From: Fistulifera solaris
Taxonomy: Eukaryota; Bacillariophyta; Bacillariophyceae; Naviculales; Stauroneidaceae
Direction: 5' to 3'
DNA: 64,000 nt
Assembly: GCA_030295235.1 (NCBI GenBank)
Contig: AP026131.1
Coordinates: 744,001-808,000 of the forward strand
Part shown: positions 10,131 through 19,789 of the stretch, one piece after another
Position numbering within the stretch: the first letter of the stretch is position 1
Layout: the number at the start of each line of letters is the position of its first letter
Notes under the pieces: model-generated
What the model was told of the DNA's origin: nothing
Database searches by the model: none
Seen by the model: only the letters and a program-made list of their open reading frames with translations
Made by a program: the position numbers and the translations under genes

Positions 10131-10799
10131 TCAAAACAAGCCAAAGAAAGTCTTTTTACTGGCTTCCGCTTTCATATTCTCCAACTCTTGATTCGATTTT
10201 TGCAACGCTTCTTCCAGTCTCCGGTTCAATTCCGCCAATTGCGCCTTTTCGATACGAACTTGACTCAATTGCGCTTCTTTATCGGTCGACTGCGCCACTA
10301 TACCCAATCCATCCATAAGCTTTTCTGATTTCAACTTGTCCGTTTGAACGGCCAAACGAAAGTTGTAGTCGGTGCGAATTTTGTCCTTGGCTTTTTCGAG
10401 TTCCTCTCGCATTTGATTGTCGTAGCGTTTCTTAAATCGCGTCGTTTGTGCTTCGTACTCTTGATCCATCTCAAACAGTTTATCTTCCAGTTGCGTCATT
10501 TTTTGTTCCGTTTCAAGACGCGTTTCATTGAGTGCGATTTGCGATTCGAGCAGCGCCTTCTCGAGTTCTTGGATGCGCGGTTGTTGAGAGAAAGCGCCCG
10601 CCACTGCCGAAGCGGCGGCAACGACGCCCATTTGAATGACGGGCATTCCGGCCGTGATGAGTTCGGGGTCCATGCCGGACTGGAGTTGGGTGATGTGGGT
10701 GCGCGGACTAGCAGGCGACAGAAAGGCCTGTGCTGGTAGCCAATGAATCATCAAGAAAAGGCAGGATAGCGGAATCGGAGAAAGCCGAAGGGAGTACAT
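10131..10799 (-). CDS. Plastid-targeted coiled-coil protein, function unknown
   Basis: This is an intact 222-aa protein. Its signal peptide ends in LPAQAFLSP, a clear plastid presequence junction. A short hydrophobic Ala/Val segment (MGVVAAASAVAGAF, about residues 57-71) could be a weak membrane helix. Almost all the rest is heptad-like Glu/Lys/Gln/Leu sequence (IQELEKALLESQIALNETRLE... to the end), predicted to form a long coiled coil, with KKTFFGLF at the C-terminus. No enzymatic motif is visible. It might be a structural or tethering protein of the plastid envelope or thylakoid. Confidence 0.75.
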   Translation of the reverse strand: MYSLRLSPIPLSCLFLMIHWLPAQAFLSPASPRTHITQLQSGMDPELITAGMPVIQMGVVAAASAVAGAFSQQPRIQELEKALLESQIALNETRLETEQKMTQLEDKLFEMDQEYEAQTTRFKKRYDNQMREELEKAKDKIRTDYNFRLAVQTDKLKSEKLMDGLGIVAQSTDKEAQLSQVRIEKAQLAELNRRLEEALQKSNQELENMKAEASKKTFFGLF

Positions 10800-11748
10800 G
10801 GTTGACTAGAGGGCTTGTTTGAGCCGGCGAAGGGGCGTTGAATAGAAGAAATGAATTGACTTATCACTTTGTTTTGACAAGGTCGGTCCAATGAATGATC
10901 AATGACGAAAAGGATGAATGAGGGCAAAATCGGGTCAATCATGATCATGACTCAAAGTGGACGAATCCATCGCGCAGGCGCGCGGTTCAACAAGCCAGCT
11001 CGCTGAATAATAGACTACTTCATCTACGTCCACAATGTACAATGTGTGCCCTAAAGCTGCATTCGTGCCATTCGACATGTTTATCCTTCGAAAACATTAA
11101 AGAAAAGTTATCATTTGACTTAAACTCACAAAGGCGACTTGTTTTCGCCGAAAATTGTCCCAGATGCTGCCGACTACCTTTTACTGTAAGGTTTAGCTTA
11201 AAGTGTCACGCGCCGATCCTCGACGTTCACATGTTAACCAGCATTGCGTGTCCTTTTGACTACTTGAAATTGAAAGGTCACCACATTTATTGATAAACAA
11301 GTTTCATTGCAAGAGAGAGAAAATTGCATTAAACTTACAAGCTTGGCTTGTTTCCGTCGAAACTTGTCTGGTGCCTCGTACTGTAGCTCAAAGTGTTCTT
11401 TTCGAACGACTGGTTTTCTAGAGTCATGAGACACATTTTGAAAAAGTGAAAAATGCCACAAAACACAAAACAACGACGATGATGCTGAAAAACATAAACA
11501 AAGAATGATGCCATGGGAGTCCTTATCAATGACCAGAAGACTCCCGCAAGAGTCCTTTCTTAATAAAGTGTGATGCAAAAGTCTACAATGTTGTATACAT
11601 GATGCACAGGCGAGCTGCAATAGCCGATCGAAATACACTTTCGAAAACTCCCACCGTCCCTTCCGGATCGTAAAACGAAACACAAATAATTATGTGCTCA
11701 CAAATTTGAGAAATAAATATTCACTACGTTTCATCACCTCAAACAATC
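10800..11748. other. Divergent spacer with an imperfect about 100-bp duplication
   Basis: Two related blocks lie about 200 bp apart, near 11085-11200 and 11290-11400. Shared words include GGC-TTGTTT-CG-CGAAA, TGTC, CTGTA-G, AAAGTGT and the preceding AAACTTACAA/AAACTCACAA. ORFs in this stretch (for example around 11234-11683) are low-complexity and not convincing. It should contain promoters of the coiled-coil gene and the metalloprotease. Confidence 0.45.
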
Positions 11749-12972
11749 ATGCAATTCTTCTCTGCTGTAACTTTGCTTCCTCTCATTGCATTCGCGTGCA
11801 GCGGCTCGCAGGCCCACGTCCTCCGACGTCATTTGGAGGAGGAGAACGAGTTCGTTTGGCCCAGTGCCGAAGTCTTTGACCCCAAGGTCCGTTGCGGAAC
11901 GGAAGATCCGACCGATGCCGAAAAAACGGAAATGATGCAGGCGGTGACCGACTATTACAGTGCGCGTCGTCATTTGGCCCAAGACACGGAAACGATTGTG
12001 GTCGAAACTTACTTTCATATCATCAAAAGTAGCACCGGAAGAGGTGCAACGATGCAGATGGTCCAAGACCAAGTGGACGTACTCAATCAAGCCTACGCGC
12101 CGCACTTTTTCTTCAATCTCACGGGCGTGACTGAGACGGTGAACGACGACTGGTACAAACTCCGTCGCCTGTCGGTGCAGGACTTGACGATGCGGGCGAC
12201 GCTGCGTCAGGGTGGAGCGGATGCCATCAATGTCTTTGTTGCGAACAGTCGTGGTCTCGGTTGGGCTCAGCCTCTCATGTCCTACAAGCTATCGCCGGAG
12301 ACGGATGGGGTCATCATTCTCGACCAGTCCATGCCGGGAGGAACGGCAGCCCCTTACAATCTCGGAATGACTGCCGTGCATGAAATCGGTCATTCGTTCG
12401 GAATCTTGCATACGTTTGAGGTAACTTTGTTGTCGCTTCGTGTTGATGGGTATCTCTGCTTTCTTCTTCTCACTCGATGTCTTTTATTTTAGGACGGATG
12501 CAGTGCCGGTGGCATGACGGGTGATTCGATCCACGATACTCCTCGCCAAGCCGATTATACTCTTGGCTGTCCCATTGGTCGTGATTCTTGCCCGGGTAAA
12601 TTGAATCATGCTATTGCTTGTCTTCGTTGTCAGTTGTTTTCTCAGTTTTTTATGCTTGCAGGTGGCGGTGAGGATCCGATTCACAATTAGTAAGTACGAC
12701 GATGTTTCGTCGACGTTTGCATTTGCCCTCGACATCTCAAAAGGTATACTTTTCACAGCATGGATTATTCCGACGATGCCTGCATGAATGAATTCACGGA
12801 AGGACAGTTCAAACAGATGCGCGCCATGTGGTACACGTTTCGTGCGAATCCCGAAGGTGGCAATAATGACTCGAAGTTTCTTTCTTGCACCAAGAAGGCC
12901 TTGGATCGTGTAGCGTGCAATGAAAACAATGAGCAGTGTTGCGGAGGGGTCTGCCAGCCTTGTCCCATCTAA
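11749..12972 (+). CDS. Secreted M43 (pappalysin-type) zinc metalloprotease, four exons
   Basis: Exons are 11749-12420, 12493-12595, 12662-12689 and 12759-12972. All three introns are GT-AG and the phases join cleanly, giving about 338 aa. A signal peptide (MQFFSAVTLLPLIAFACSGSQA) is followed by a propeptide-like region. The catalytic motif HEIGHSFGILHTFED is complete across the first intron (HExxHxxGxxH, about residue 211). A Cys/Gly-rich loop and NYMDYSDDAC, assembled over two introns, provide the Met-turn typical of M43 peptidases. The C-terminus is Cys-rich (CTKKALDRVACNENNEQCCGGVCQPC). The protein should be a secreted or periplasmic zinc endopeptidase; its substrate is unknown. Confidence 0.88.
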
Positions 12973-13121
12973 AGCGTCTCTGGCGCTCATTCAACTGCTA
13001 AATAGATTTCATCCATGAAGATGATATAATCAAACCAATAAGGAACCATTGCAGTGTTAATCGAACGTAAAATTCCCTTAGCATAGTTTCGTCCTTCTTC
13101 CATTGAGCCTCTGCATAGCAA

Positions 13122-14666
13122 TTAGCTGTTTTCTTCGGCTATTTGCATCATGGCGTTGGTAATTTTGTTCAATTCGTCATTCGAGGCAATGTAAGGAGGC
13201 ATGGTGTAGAGCAGTTTCCCAAAAGGACGCAACCATACTCCCAATTCACGACAACGAAATGGTGTAATGTTATTGTCTAATGGCCGCTCGAGCTCGATCA
13301 CGCCTATGGCTCCGCGCACACGAACATCCGCGACTCCAGGAATCTGTGACGCCGGATTCAGATTCGAACGGAGTTCTTGTTCAATTCGACTGACATGAAC
13401 TTGCCATGTTGGTTTACCATCTAATGGTTCCATCATCAGATTCGTCGATGCTACCGCCACAGCACAAGCCAACGGGTTGCCCATAAATGTGGGTCCGTGC
13501 ATGAGAGGTAAAGAGACAACCGATGAACTTTCATTGTTGGGCGACGGCGGCGAAGACGAAACTCCTTCTGATATCTTTTTTGTCGTTGCAACGGCACCAA
13601 GCGTCATGTATCCACCTGTAATGGCTTTCCCCAGGCATATGATGTCTGGTTGCACTCCTGCTTCGAGTGAAGCAAAGAGACGGGGTGTTTCTGAAGCTTT
13701 GCTAAATCCTGAGCGGCCAAAGCCGGTAGCGATCTCATCACAAATCAACAATACATCGTACTCCGTACAAAGTTCACGGGCTTTTTGTAAGTACTTGGGA
13801 CTATAGAACCTCATACCGCCGGCACCCTGCACGATGGGCTCTAAAATGAGAGCTGCTAGAGTTTCATGCTCACTTTCCAGTAATTGTTGGAGATCATTGA
13901 TCGCCACCTGTAGTGCTTTCTCAGTGCCATCGTGACAAGTACAACCCTGACAACCCTGTTGCAGAGGTCCCAACCGAAAGGAATCATCACACGGAGGACG
14001 TGCAACAAACACAACATGCTGCGGCATGGCACCAGCAAAAGCCGTGTGCATGCCATTCACCGGATCACAAACGCTCATGGCCCCCAACGTGTCACCATGA
14101 TAGCCTCCTCGTACCGATACTATTTTGGTTTTGCAATTGTTGTGTCGCACACCTCGGTGATATTGCAGTGCAATTTTGAGCGCTACTTCCACCGCGACAC
14201 TCCCACTGTCGGTCCAAAAGATCTGATCAAGTTTTTCCCAGTGATCGAGTGAATCAGCATTCAATTGATGAATTAAGATCGAAGCCAGTTCTGCTGCGGG
14301 TCGATGGGTGAATCCACCAAACATGATATGCGACATGTCTTGCAATTGATTTTGAATGGCTCGATTGAGTTCCGGATGATGATACCCCCAGATCGCCGCC
14401 CACCACGACGACATGCCGTCGATCATTTCCAATCCATCTTCCAAGTATAAGGTACAACCACGGGCGTGTGAAATTGGCAGTACGGGAGTGGGTGCGACCA
14501 GCGAAGTATAAGGATGCCAAAGATGGTGACGATCGAATTGCAAATGCTCTTCCGTCGATCGATGACGGGCCTCGGCGATGGAAGGATGCAAAAATGTCGA
14601 CAAATAGTAACGTTGCCATGGATATCGTTTCGAGCCGCAAGACTTTATTCGCGCGACACAAACCAT
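13122..14666 (-). CDS. bioA: BioA: adenosylmethionine-8-amino-7-oxononanoate aminotransferase
   Basis: This is an intact 514-aa class-III PLP aminotransferase. The opening block HHLWHPYTS and the segment DGMSSWWAAIWGYHHPELN are hallmarks of BioA. It also has FWTDSGSVAVEVALKIALQYH, the YHGDTLGAMSV block and LICDEIATGFGRSG with the PLP-contacting Asp. The Schiff-base lysine is in CLGKAITGGYMTLGA (about residue 345). MHGPTFMGNPLACAVA follows. It converts KAPA to DAPA using SAM as amino donor in biotin synthesis. The Arg-rich N-terminus (to about residue 30) looks mitochondrial. Unlike plant BIO3-BIO1, no dethiobiotin synthetase domain is fused. Residues 375-400 contain a Ser/Pro-rich insertion. 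Confidence 0.95.
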   Translation of the reverse strand: MVCVARIKSCGSKRYPWQRYYLSTFLHPSIAEARHRSTEEHLQFDRHHLWHPYTSLVAPTPVLPISHARGCTLYLEDGLEMIDGMSSWWAAIWGYHHPELNRAIQNQLQDMSHIMFGGFTHRPAAELASILIHQLNADSLDHWEKLDQIFWTDSGSVAVEVALKIALQYHRGVRHNNCKTKIVSVRGGYHGDTLGAMSVCDPVNGMHTAFAGAMPQHVVFVARPPCDDSFRLGPLQQGCQGCTCHDGTEKALQVAINDLQQLLESEHETLAALILEPIVQGAGGMRFYSPKYLQKARELCTEYDVLLICDEIATGFGRSGFSKASETPRLFASLEAGVQPDIICLGKAITGGYMTLGAVATTKKISEGVSSSPPSPNNESSSVVSLPLMHGPTFMGNPLACAVAVASTNLMMEPLDGKPTWQVHVSRIEQELRSNLNPASQIPGVADVRVRGAIGVIELERPLDNNITPFRCRELGVWLRPFGKLLYTMPPYIASNDELNKITNAMMQIAEENS

Positions 14667-15561
14667 CTTGGAAATAGCTTTAATAAATTGTCACGTGGGA
14701 TATTCTGAATAGTATTGAAGGACCTGATGTATATAATAGCTGAGGATGAGTTTCATAAAAAAAATGCGACACGACGGGACGCGATCGTAATACGGAGTAC
14801 CAGGTAATTCCTTATTTACTTTCCCAGAAAATCTGGGAGTGTGTTTTCGACGTGTATTGATTCACGACTCATGACTGAAATGCAGTCGTGGTCCCCTTGA
14901 ACCATCACTTTGGGCCATAGTAAATAGGAAAGACACCGTTTCGCAAGGGTCTTTGACGTAAAATTTATTAACATGTGATGCTGACGCTGCTATTCACTAT
15001 TGGATTGCAGCAACGACAAATGTATCTCAAGAAACTTTGCTGAGCTAACGAATTTTAAACAGCACTCTCATTCAAAAAATGTACTCATTTTTGTTTGATA
15101 GTAAATACGGAAACAAGGTTTCGCAAGGCTCTTCGACGTAAAATATAATGACGTGTACTACGAACGCTGCTGAGGACTATTGTTTTGTAACAACGACCTT
15201 ATGGAGCTCAAGCAATTGTTGAACAAATGAAGTGTAGGCAGCTTTGTCGTTCGAAAGAATTTTAATTCATGACTGACATGCAGTCGTGGATAAGTGATTC
15301 TACACTTTCGATTATAGTAGATTTTGTTGTTCTTATCTGAGGCAGACGGAAATTCTAATAGTCGGTGTTTTCAAGTACCAGAAAATCTGGGGGTGTGATG
15401 TCGCATGTCCCAGAATAAAATTCGTGAATGTTTGTCACACAAAACACTACCAATATCCGGCTAGCCATCATCTTAAACATCTTTACAAGATAGGTTCCAG
15501 TGGTTATGATATACGTTGAGTAATAAAAGCAAAGAAAGAAAATGCATGCTAAAACAGGCAT
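14667..15561. repeat. Spacer with two diverged copies of a repeat and two palindromic motifs
   Basis: The spacer lies between BioA and the ARL6IP4-like gene. A block at about 14933-15030 (GTTTCGCAAGG-TCTT-GACGTAAAAT, then AACGCTGCT and CAACGAC words) recurs at about 15105-15200. Two palindromes each occur twice: CCAGAAAATCTGGG followed by GTGTG (14823 and 15378), and a CATGACTG / CAGTCGTG hairpin (about 14869-14890 and 15268-15289). The second hairpin occurs again at 51751-51773. A TACGGAGTA 9-mer followed by CCAGGTAA is at about 14791. This looks like decayed small repeats rather than a gene. Confidence 0.6.
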
Positions 15562-16110
15562 TTAGCGATGCGCTGCACGATACACATCTCGAGAAAAACT
15601 AGCTCCGTCTCCACGAGTCGCCTGTCGATTGATATTTTCATGCTGTGACCTGCTAACCAAACTTTCGATGATTTCTCCGGTGCCACGAACCAGTCGATAC
15701 CGCCCAGTCTGCTCATCGTACACTTCTCGAATGGTGGATTGTTGCGCTTGGTATTCTTCTCTGGACATGGGTGCCATGCGACGTGCTTGTTCTTGTTTGC
15801 AGAGTTGTTCTTGTTGTATTTGTTTTGATTCTTTGTTTCGCTCGATGCTGCTACTTTCAGTACTGGGCAGAGGTAACTTGCAAGACACAGAAACATCGTT
15901 ATCGTTCTCGACCAAAGCGTCGGACCGCTTTTTGTGCTTTCTTGTGCTATCTTTCGATTTCTTCTTGCTCTTCTGTTTGTATCCTTTGTGACGGTGCTTC
16001 TTCTTTTTCTTTCGTTCATACGAACATTCGGACGAAAGATCGTCGGCTACTCTTCGCCCTCGTTTCTTGAAATTGTTCTTTTCGCTCCGACTACTATCGC
16101 TGTCTCCCAT
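15562..16110 (-). CDS. ARL6IP4 (SRp25)-like nuclear splicing-associated protein
   Basis: About 182 aa. The frame opens with GTG at 16140, so I start at the ATG at 16110 (MGDSDSSRS). The first half is Lys/Ser/Arg-rich (RKKKKKHRHKGYKQKSKKKSKDS), typical of nuclear-speckle proteins. The C-terminal half matches the conserved ARL6IP4 block: PMSREEYQAQQSTIREVYDE, TGRYRLVRGTGEIIESLVSR, and HENINRQATRGDGASF. Mammalian members localise to nuclear speckles and affect splicing; I infer the same here. It is intact. Confidence 0.88.
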   Translation of the reverse strand: MGDSDSSRSEKNNFKKRGRRVADDLSSECSYERKKKKKHRHKGYKQKSKKKSKDSTRKHKKRSDALVENDNDVSVSCKLPLPSTESSSIERNKESKQIQQEQLCKQEQARRMAPMSREEYQAQQSTIREVYDEQTGRYRLVRGTGEIIESLVSRSQHENINRQATRGDGASFSRDVYRAAHR

Positions 16111-16665
16111 TAAGAACCTGTTAATTGCAAAAGACGCCACAAGTAAGCTGTCGGTGCAAAACTAATTCCCATTCAATATTGAAAAAATAAAGAATGGGTA
16201 TCGGACGAGAGATAAGAGAAACATCCGACTGAAAATGCATCTGATTTTCACCGTGTTGTGGTGTTGTGTGTTGTCATCCTTTTGCTGCCTTGGGAAAAGT
16301 CACCAGAAAAGAGGCTGCTTTCCGGAAAGGACGTTAAAATTCTGCCTCTCAGTACAAGTTGAATTTTAACGTCGTTTCCCGAAAGATGATGCTCGCCAAC
16401 CGTCAAATTCAAGATCTTGAAACACGTACAAATTCTACGTGTACCAGTACTGTGGCCCAGATCAGATGATGATTCCCAACTTCGTTGTCACTAAGAATTA
16501 AACTGTACTACGTAAATTTTCACGTGTCTCAAGTACCACAATCCAAAAACTGCACAGCTGAAAGATATCTGCAAATTCGGTTCATAATTTCGCGGTTCGA
16601 TATCGGCCACACACTGACTAAGCAAACAAAGTTACTTCTTCTTCTCTTTCTCGCTCTCTACGACC
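16111..16665. other. Divergent spacer with a strong inverted repeat
   Basis: This 555-nt spacer lies between the ARL6IP4-like gene and the oxygenase/DOMON gene. Apart from the hairpin at 16318-16385 it holds a short ACACGTA/TACGTGT dyad near 16422-16442. ORFs here are not convincing. Both promoters should lie here. Confidence 0.45.
16318..16385. repeat. 25-bp inverted repeat (hairpin), possible small MITE
   Basis: The left arm 16318-16342 (CTTTCCGGAAAGGACGTTAA...) pairs with the right arm 16361-16385 (...TTAACGTCGTTTCCCGAAAG) with only a few mismatches around an 18-nt loop. There is no coding potential. It could be a tiny foldback transposon remnant or a regulatory hairpin. Confidence 0.65.
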
Positions 16666-18808
16666 ATGAAGGTACTTTCTTCATTGATTCCACCGATCCT
16701 TGCGGCTACGTGTTGCGCCATCGCAACCGACGCCGCCAAGGTTTCGGCGTTCCACCCGCTCCAGTTGTCATTGGGGCAATTGGTGAATCAGCAAGAGTTC
16801 GACCTCATTCGCGAAGACTTTCTTAACGCTCTTTCTCAAGATGGATTGTTCACGATTCGTGACATCCCTGATCTTCACAAGCAGTCGGTTCTCGAAGCAA
16901 TGCAGCCATGCATCAACAAGGCCAAGGCGACTCAAGAGCACACTCTCCGCGACGGGACGCGTCGTCGCACTTTGGCCACGCACACCTCGCCTGGTGGTCG
17001 TACTGCCGAAGGGATCCGAAAGCCCAGTGTCCCCTCTGATGATCAAGTGCATTGTCAAGGCTTTGTCGACGCCTCGGAGCGCTTCCGCGCTGCAGCTGGC
17101 GTTGCAACGAACGCCTTCGCTTCCCGCCTTGCGTCTGTACTTCGTACGGTTGAAGACGGACGACCTGCAGATGCAGAGGCTGGCGATCGCCGCCGCCGCC
17201 GCCCTCTCCTTGCTACGCGCGACGGACATGCCTTCGAAGATTTTTTTGGATGTTGTGAAGAATGGCGATCATCTCGAACACTTTCATTCGTATCATACTC
17301 CTGTTAGCCCTTCATCTTCTTCCAACTTCGGAAAGACTACAGATGACACAATTGAATGGCACGTCGATCAAGGTCTCTTCATCGTGTTCACCCCTGGTAC
17401 TCTTGTTCGTGAAGATCCATCTTCGGCAGCAGGCAGCACCATTCAGGGATTGACGGATGGCTTTTACGTTCGATTGAGCGATGGAAGCACGGTCGAAGTC
17501 GAGTTCTCTAATGAGGATGATTTGGTTATCCTGTTGGGTGATGGTTTCAATCAGTATATCAATCCTCACTATCAGGATACAGATGCCCCCTTACTTCGTG
17601 CTGCCCCTCATGCACTCTCGATGATCCCCCATCAAGCCGATGAGTCTCGCGTCTGGTACGGTCGCATGGTCCTTCCTCCGGTGATGGCTATTCATCCCGT
17701 ACACGATGAGACGTTCGGACGCTTGAGAGATATGGTGGTCGACAAAGACACGCCGGAAGATGAAGTTATTGCCGTTGCGTGTTCTTCTTCGGCCCAAGCC
17801 CGTGAGCTACAGACTACTACGTGCGAAGCGGGGACTCTGTTGTGCTGGCATGATTGCATGAGCCTCGAAGAGCATGGAGTCAGCGAGGACATTTGTACTC
17901 AACAGGGGTTGGACCTTTGGTGCATTAACCCTCGAGGTCAGTTGTGGGATAACACGCACGGGGATTTCTTTCCTGGTTGCATTGACGCTTCGAAAGCTGA
18001 AAATGCGACGGAGTTTCCCCGCCTTCCGAACTACCCGCGCGACAACGTAACGGCATGTACAGCAGAAACGTTCCAGCGGTTCCTTCAAGACAACCAGGAA
18101 TCGGCTTATGACCACTCCGTGGATCTCGATGGTGTAGCTGTATTTGAATGGACCGTTTTGGAGAACAACGTCATTCGTGGACGTTTGGCGTACGACGGAT
18201 TGTTCGGTTATCTGGCTCTTGGCATTCCTTCTGTTGGAGGTGGCAAGAATGGTATGCACGGCGCTGAGATCATCATGGCTATTCCGGGTGGAAACTATGA
18301 TGCTGCTGTGGGTTTTGACCTCACGATTCCGCCCAGCATCAATGAATACGTGATCGACCCCGAAAAATCGTCTTTTCGCTTTTGGGATACGCCCGTTTCC
18401 ATTGGTACCAACGTAAGTGAGTCGTCGGCTCGTAACACAATGGGGGATGGATACGCAATTGCCTACGACGATTGTTTCACTGCCATTACATTTGAATCAA
18501 CTGGTTTCCACGGCAAGCCATTCAACGTTAGTGGAAGCGATCATTTCATCTGGGCCGCAAATGACGAAGATTACTTTGCGGCGTATCATACGCAGCGTGG
18601 TCATATTTACGTGAATTGGCTCAGCGGTGAGGCAAGTGACCATCACGATCATGACCATGCCGATGATGGTGGTCATGAAGAGGAGGAACCAACCACAGTC
18701 GAGCCACCTGTATCTGCGCCGGTCGCATCTAGCTCTTTCGTTGCGACCACTACCGGTGCAAATGCATTTGCGTTTGGTTTGATTCTCTTGTTGTTGATTC
18801 ACTTGTAA
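16666..18808 (+). CDS. 2-oxoglutarate/Fe(II) oxygenase-like plus DOMON fusion, secreted, probably GPI-anchored
   Basis: The ATG at 16666 gives a signal peptide (LIPPILAATCCAIATDAAK). The frame changes at the GG at 17158-17159: dropping one G gives TVEDDDLQMQRLAIAAAAALSLL and runs on to 18808, about 713 aa. The middle reads as an IPNS-type 2OG-Fe(II) dioxygenase: EWHVDQGLFIVFTPG (HxD), GLTDGFYVRLSDG, LVILLGDGFNQYIN, LRAAPHAL (distal His) and SRVWYGRMVLPP (Arg for 2-oxoglutarate). A Cys-rich linker follows, then a DOMON-like beta-sandwich (VFEWTVLENNVIRGRLAYDGLFGYLALGI, GMHGAEIIMAIPGG). The end has a His/Asp/Glu-rich stretch (DHHDHDHADD), a Pro/Thr/Ser stalk and a hydrophobic tail (AFAFGLILLLLIHL) with almost nothing after it, as in GPI signals. 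DOMON domains bind heme or sugar. The natural substrate is unknown. Confidence 0.7.
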
Positions 18809-19233
18809 AGGGAAAAAGTGGAATGTTGGCCACGGATGGTGTTTGCATTGGATAGGCTTTTATCGCATAGTCTAGTTAAGTCACTATACGATAGAAATAT
18901 GGCAAACAGCGACAAGGAAACTATTACGCCTCTGTATCCATGCAAATAGCACTGTTCGTGCATAAAAACAAGTGCGCACAATGTTACAGTTGGTCCGTAG
19001 GATTTGCTTATGATCGTTTCTACTTTGACAAATCTCTGGATTAACAGCCTCATGAAATCTACTCACGGTTTACTTGACTCAAGAACGCGTAGTAGTGCAA
19101 GTACGGTAGATTTTCGACCGGCTTCCTGCACCAAACATTCTGCTAATTTCACCTAGTGGTGTAGGGGTTTACGTGAAGGCGTACGTTATGGTGTCTGAGT
19201 AACGGAATGATATCTTTTACCTTTAATCTTTTG
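18809..19233. other. Convergent spacer
   Basis: This 425-nt AT-rich spacer is downstream of the DOMON gene and of the interrupted ORF on the opposite strand. I see no repeat, RNA gene or convincing ORF, and no obvious SECIS-like hairpin downstream of the TGA-containing ORF. Confidence 0.4.
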
Positions 19234-19716
19234 TTACTGTGTATTCTTGTTGAGTTGGATTCCGGTCAACCTTCCAATGGCGCGAAAGTGATGCCCTTTA
19301 AGAAATGCAACGCGACTTGAACGACCTCCTAATCGCCCCTCTTTCTGTAAAAATATGTCACGATAATCGGATGCTCCTAAGTTCGCTCTTCCCAAACCTT
19401 TCTCGTCTGTCAAATCGTCGACCCGGTATTCAGAGCACTCGAGAAATAACACATTAAACCCAGAACTTGCCATTATACGTTCCTGAGTTTGATACGACTT
19501 CTTCACTTGCGGAAACATCGGATGTAGTCGAGTTACGATAAAAGGTACGGAAAGACCTGGTTGTCATGACAAATTCGAAGCCAAACCCGAGATCAGACTG
19601 CGTGCCGAATTTAAGTTGACGCCGTAGGACTCTCTTGCTTCATAACATTCATCAGTCAGGCGTGGCCTTAGCTTTGGCAAGGAACGTTCTTCCAACAAAA
19701 TTGCTTTCAATGCCAT
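19234..19716 (-). pseudogene. 160-codon ORF interrupted by one in-frame TGA, product unknown
   Basis: From the ATG at 19716 the frame runs 50 codons (MALKAILLEERSLPKLRPRL...), meets TGA at 19566-19564, and continues in the same frame for 110 more codons to 19234. The second part contains PGLSVPFIVTRLHPMFPQ, SGFNVLFLECSEYRVDDL and DYRDIFLQKEGRLGGRSS. Both parts look protein-like in composition, but I recognise no family. It lies just downstream of the PPR gene on the same strand. Options are a pseudogene fragment, a substitution error, an unrecognised intron around the stop (an AG follows it), or, less likely, a selenocysteine codon. No function is assigned. Confidence 0.35.
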
Positions 19717-19789
19717 GCCCTGAAAACCATCAAGACGCTTGAAGTTTTATGGAGTCAACGGATCGACATGGCGGAACGCAGAAAGTATT

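Noticed and set aside
15549-16019. 156-codon minus-strand ORF in a second frame
   Set aside because: It overlaps the ARL6IP4-like gene, whose conserved C-terminal block is in the other frame.
16841-17140. Upstream part of the long frame beginning with MDCSRFVTSLIF
   Set aside because: In this stretch the other frame carries the signal peptide and better protein character. The long frame is real only after about 17158.
19233-19234. Selenoprotein as the main call for the TGA-containing ORF
   Set aside because: No homology to a known selenoprotein and no clear SECIS core was seen downstream, so it is kept only as an alternative.
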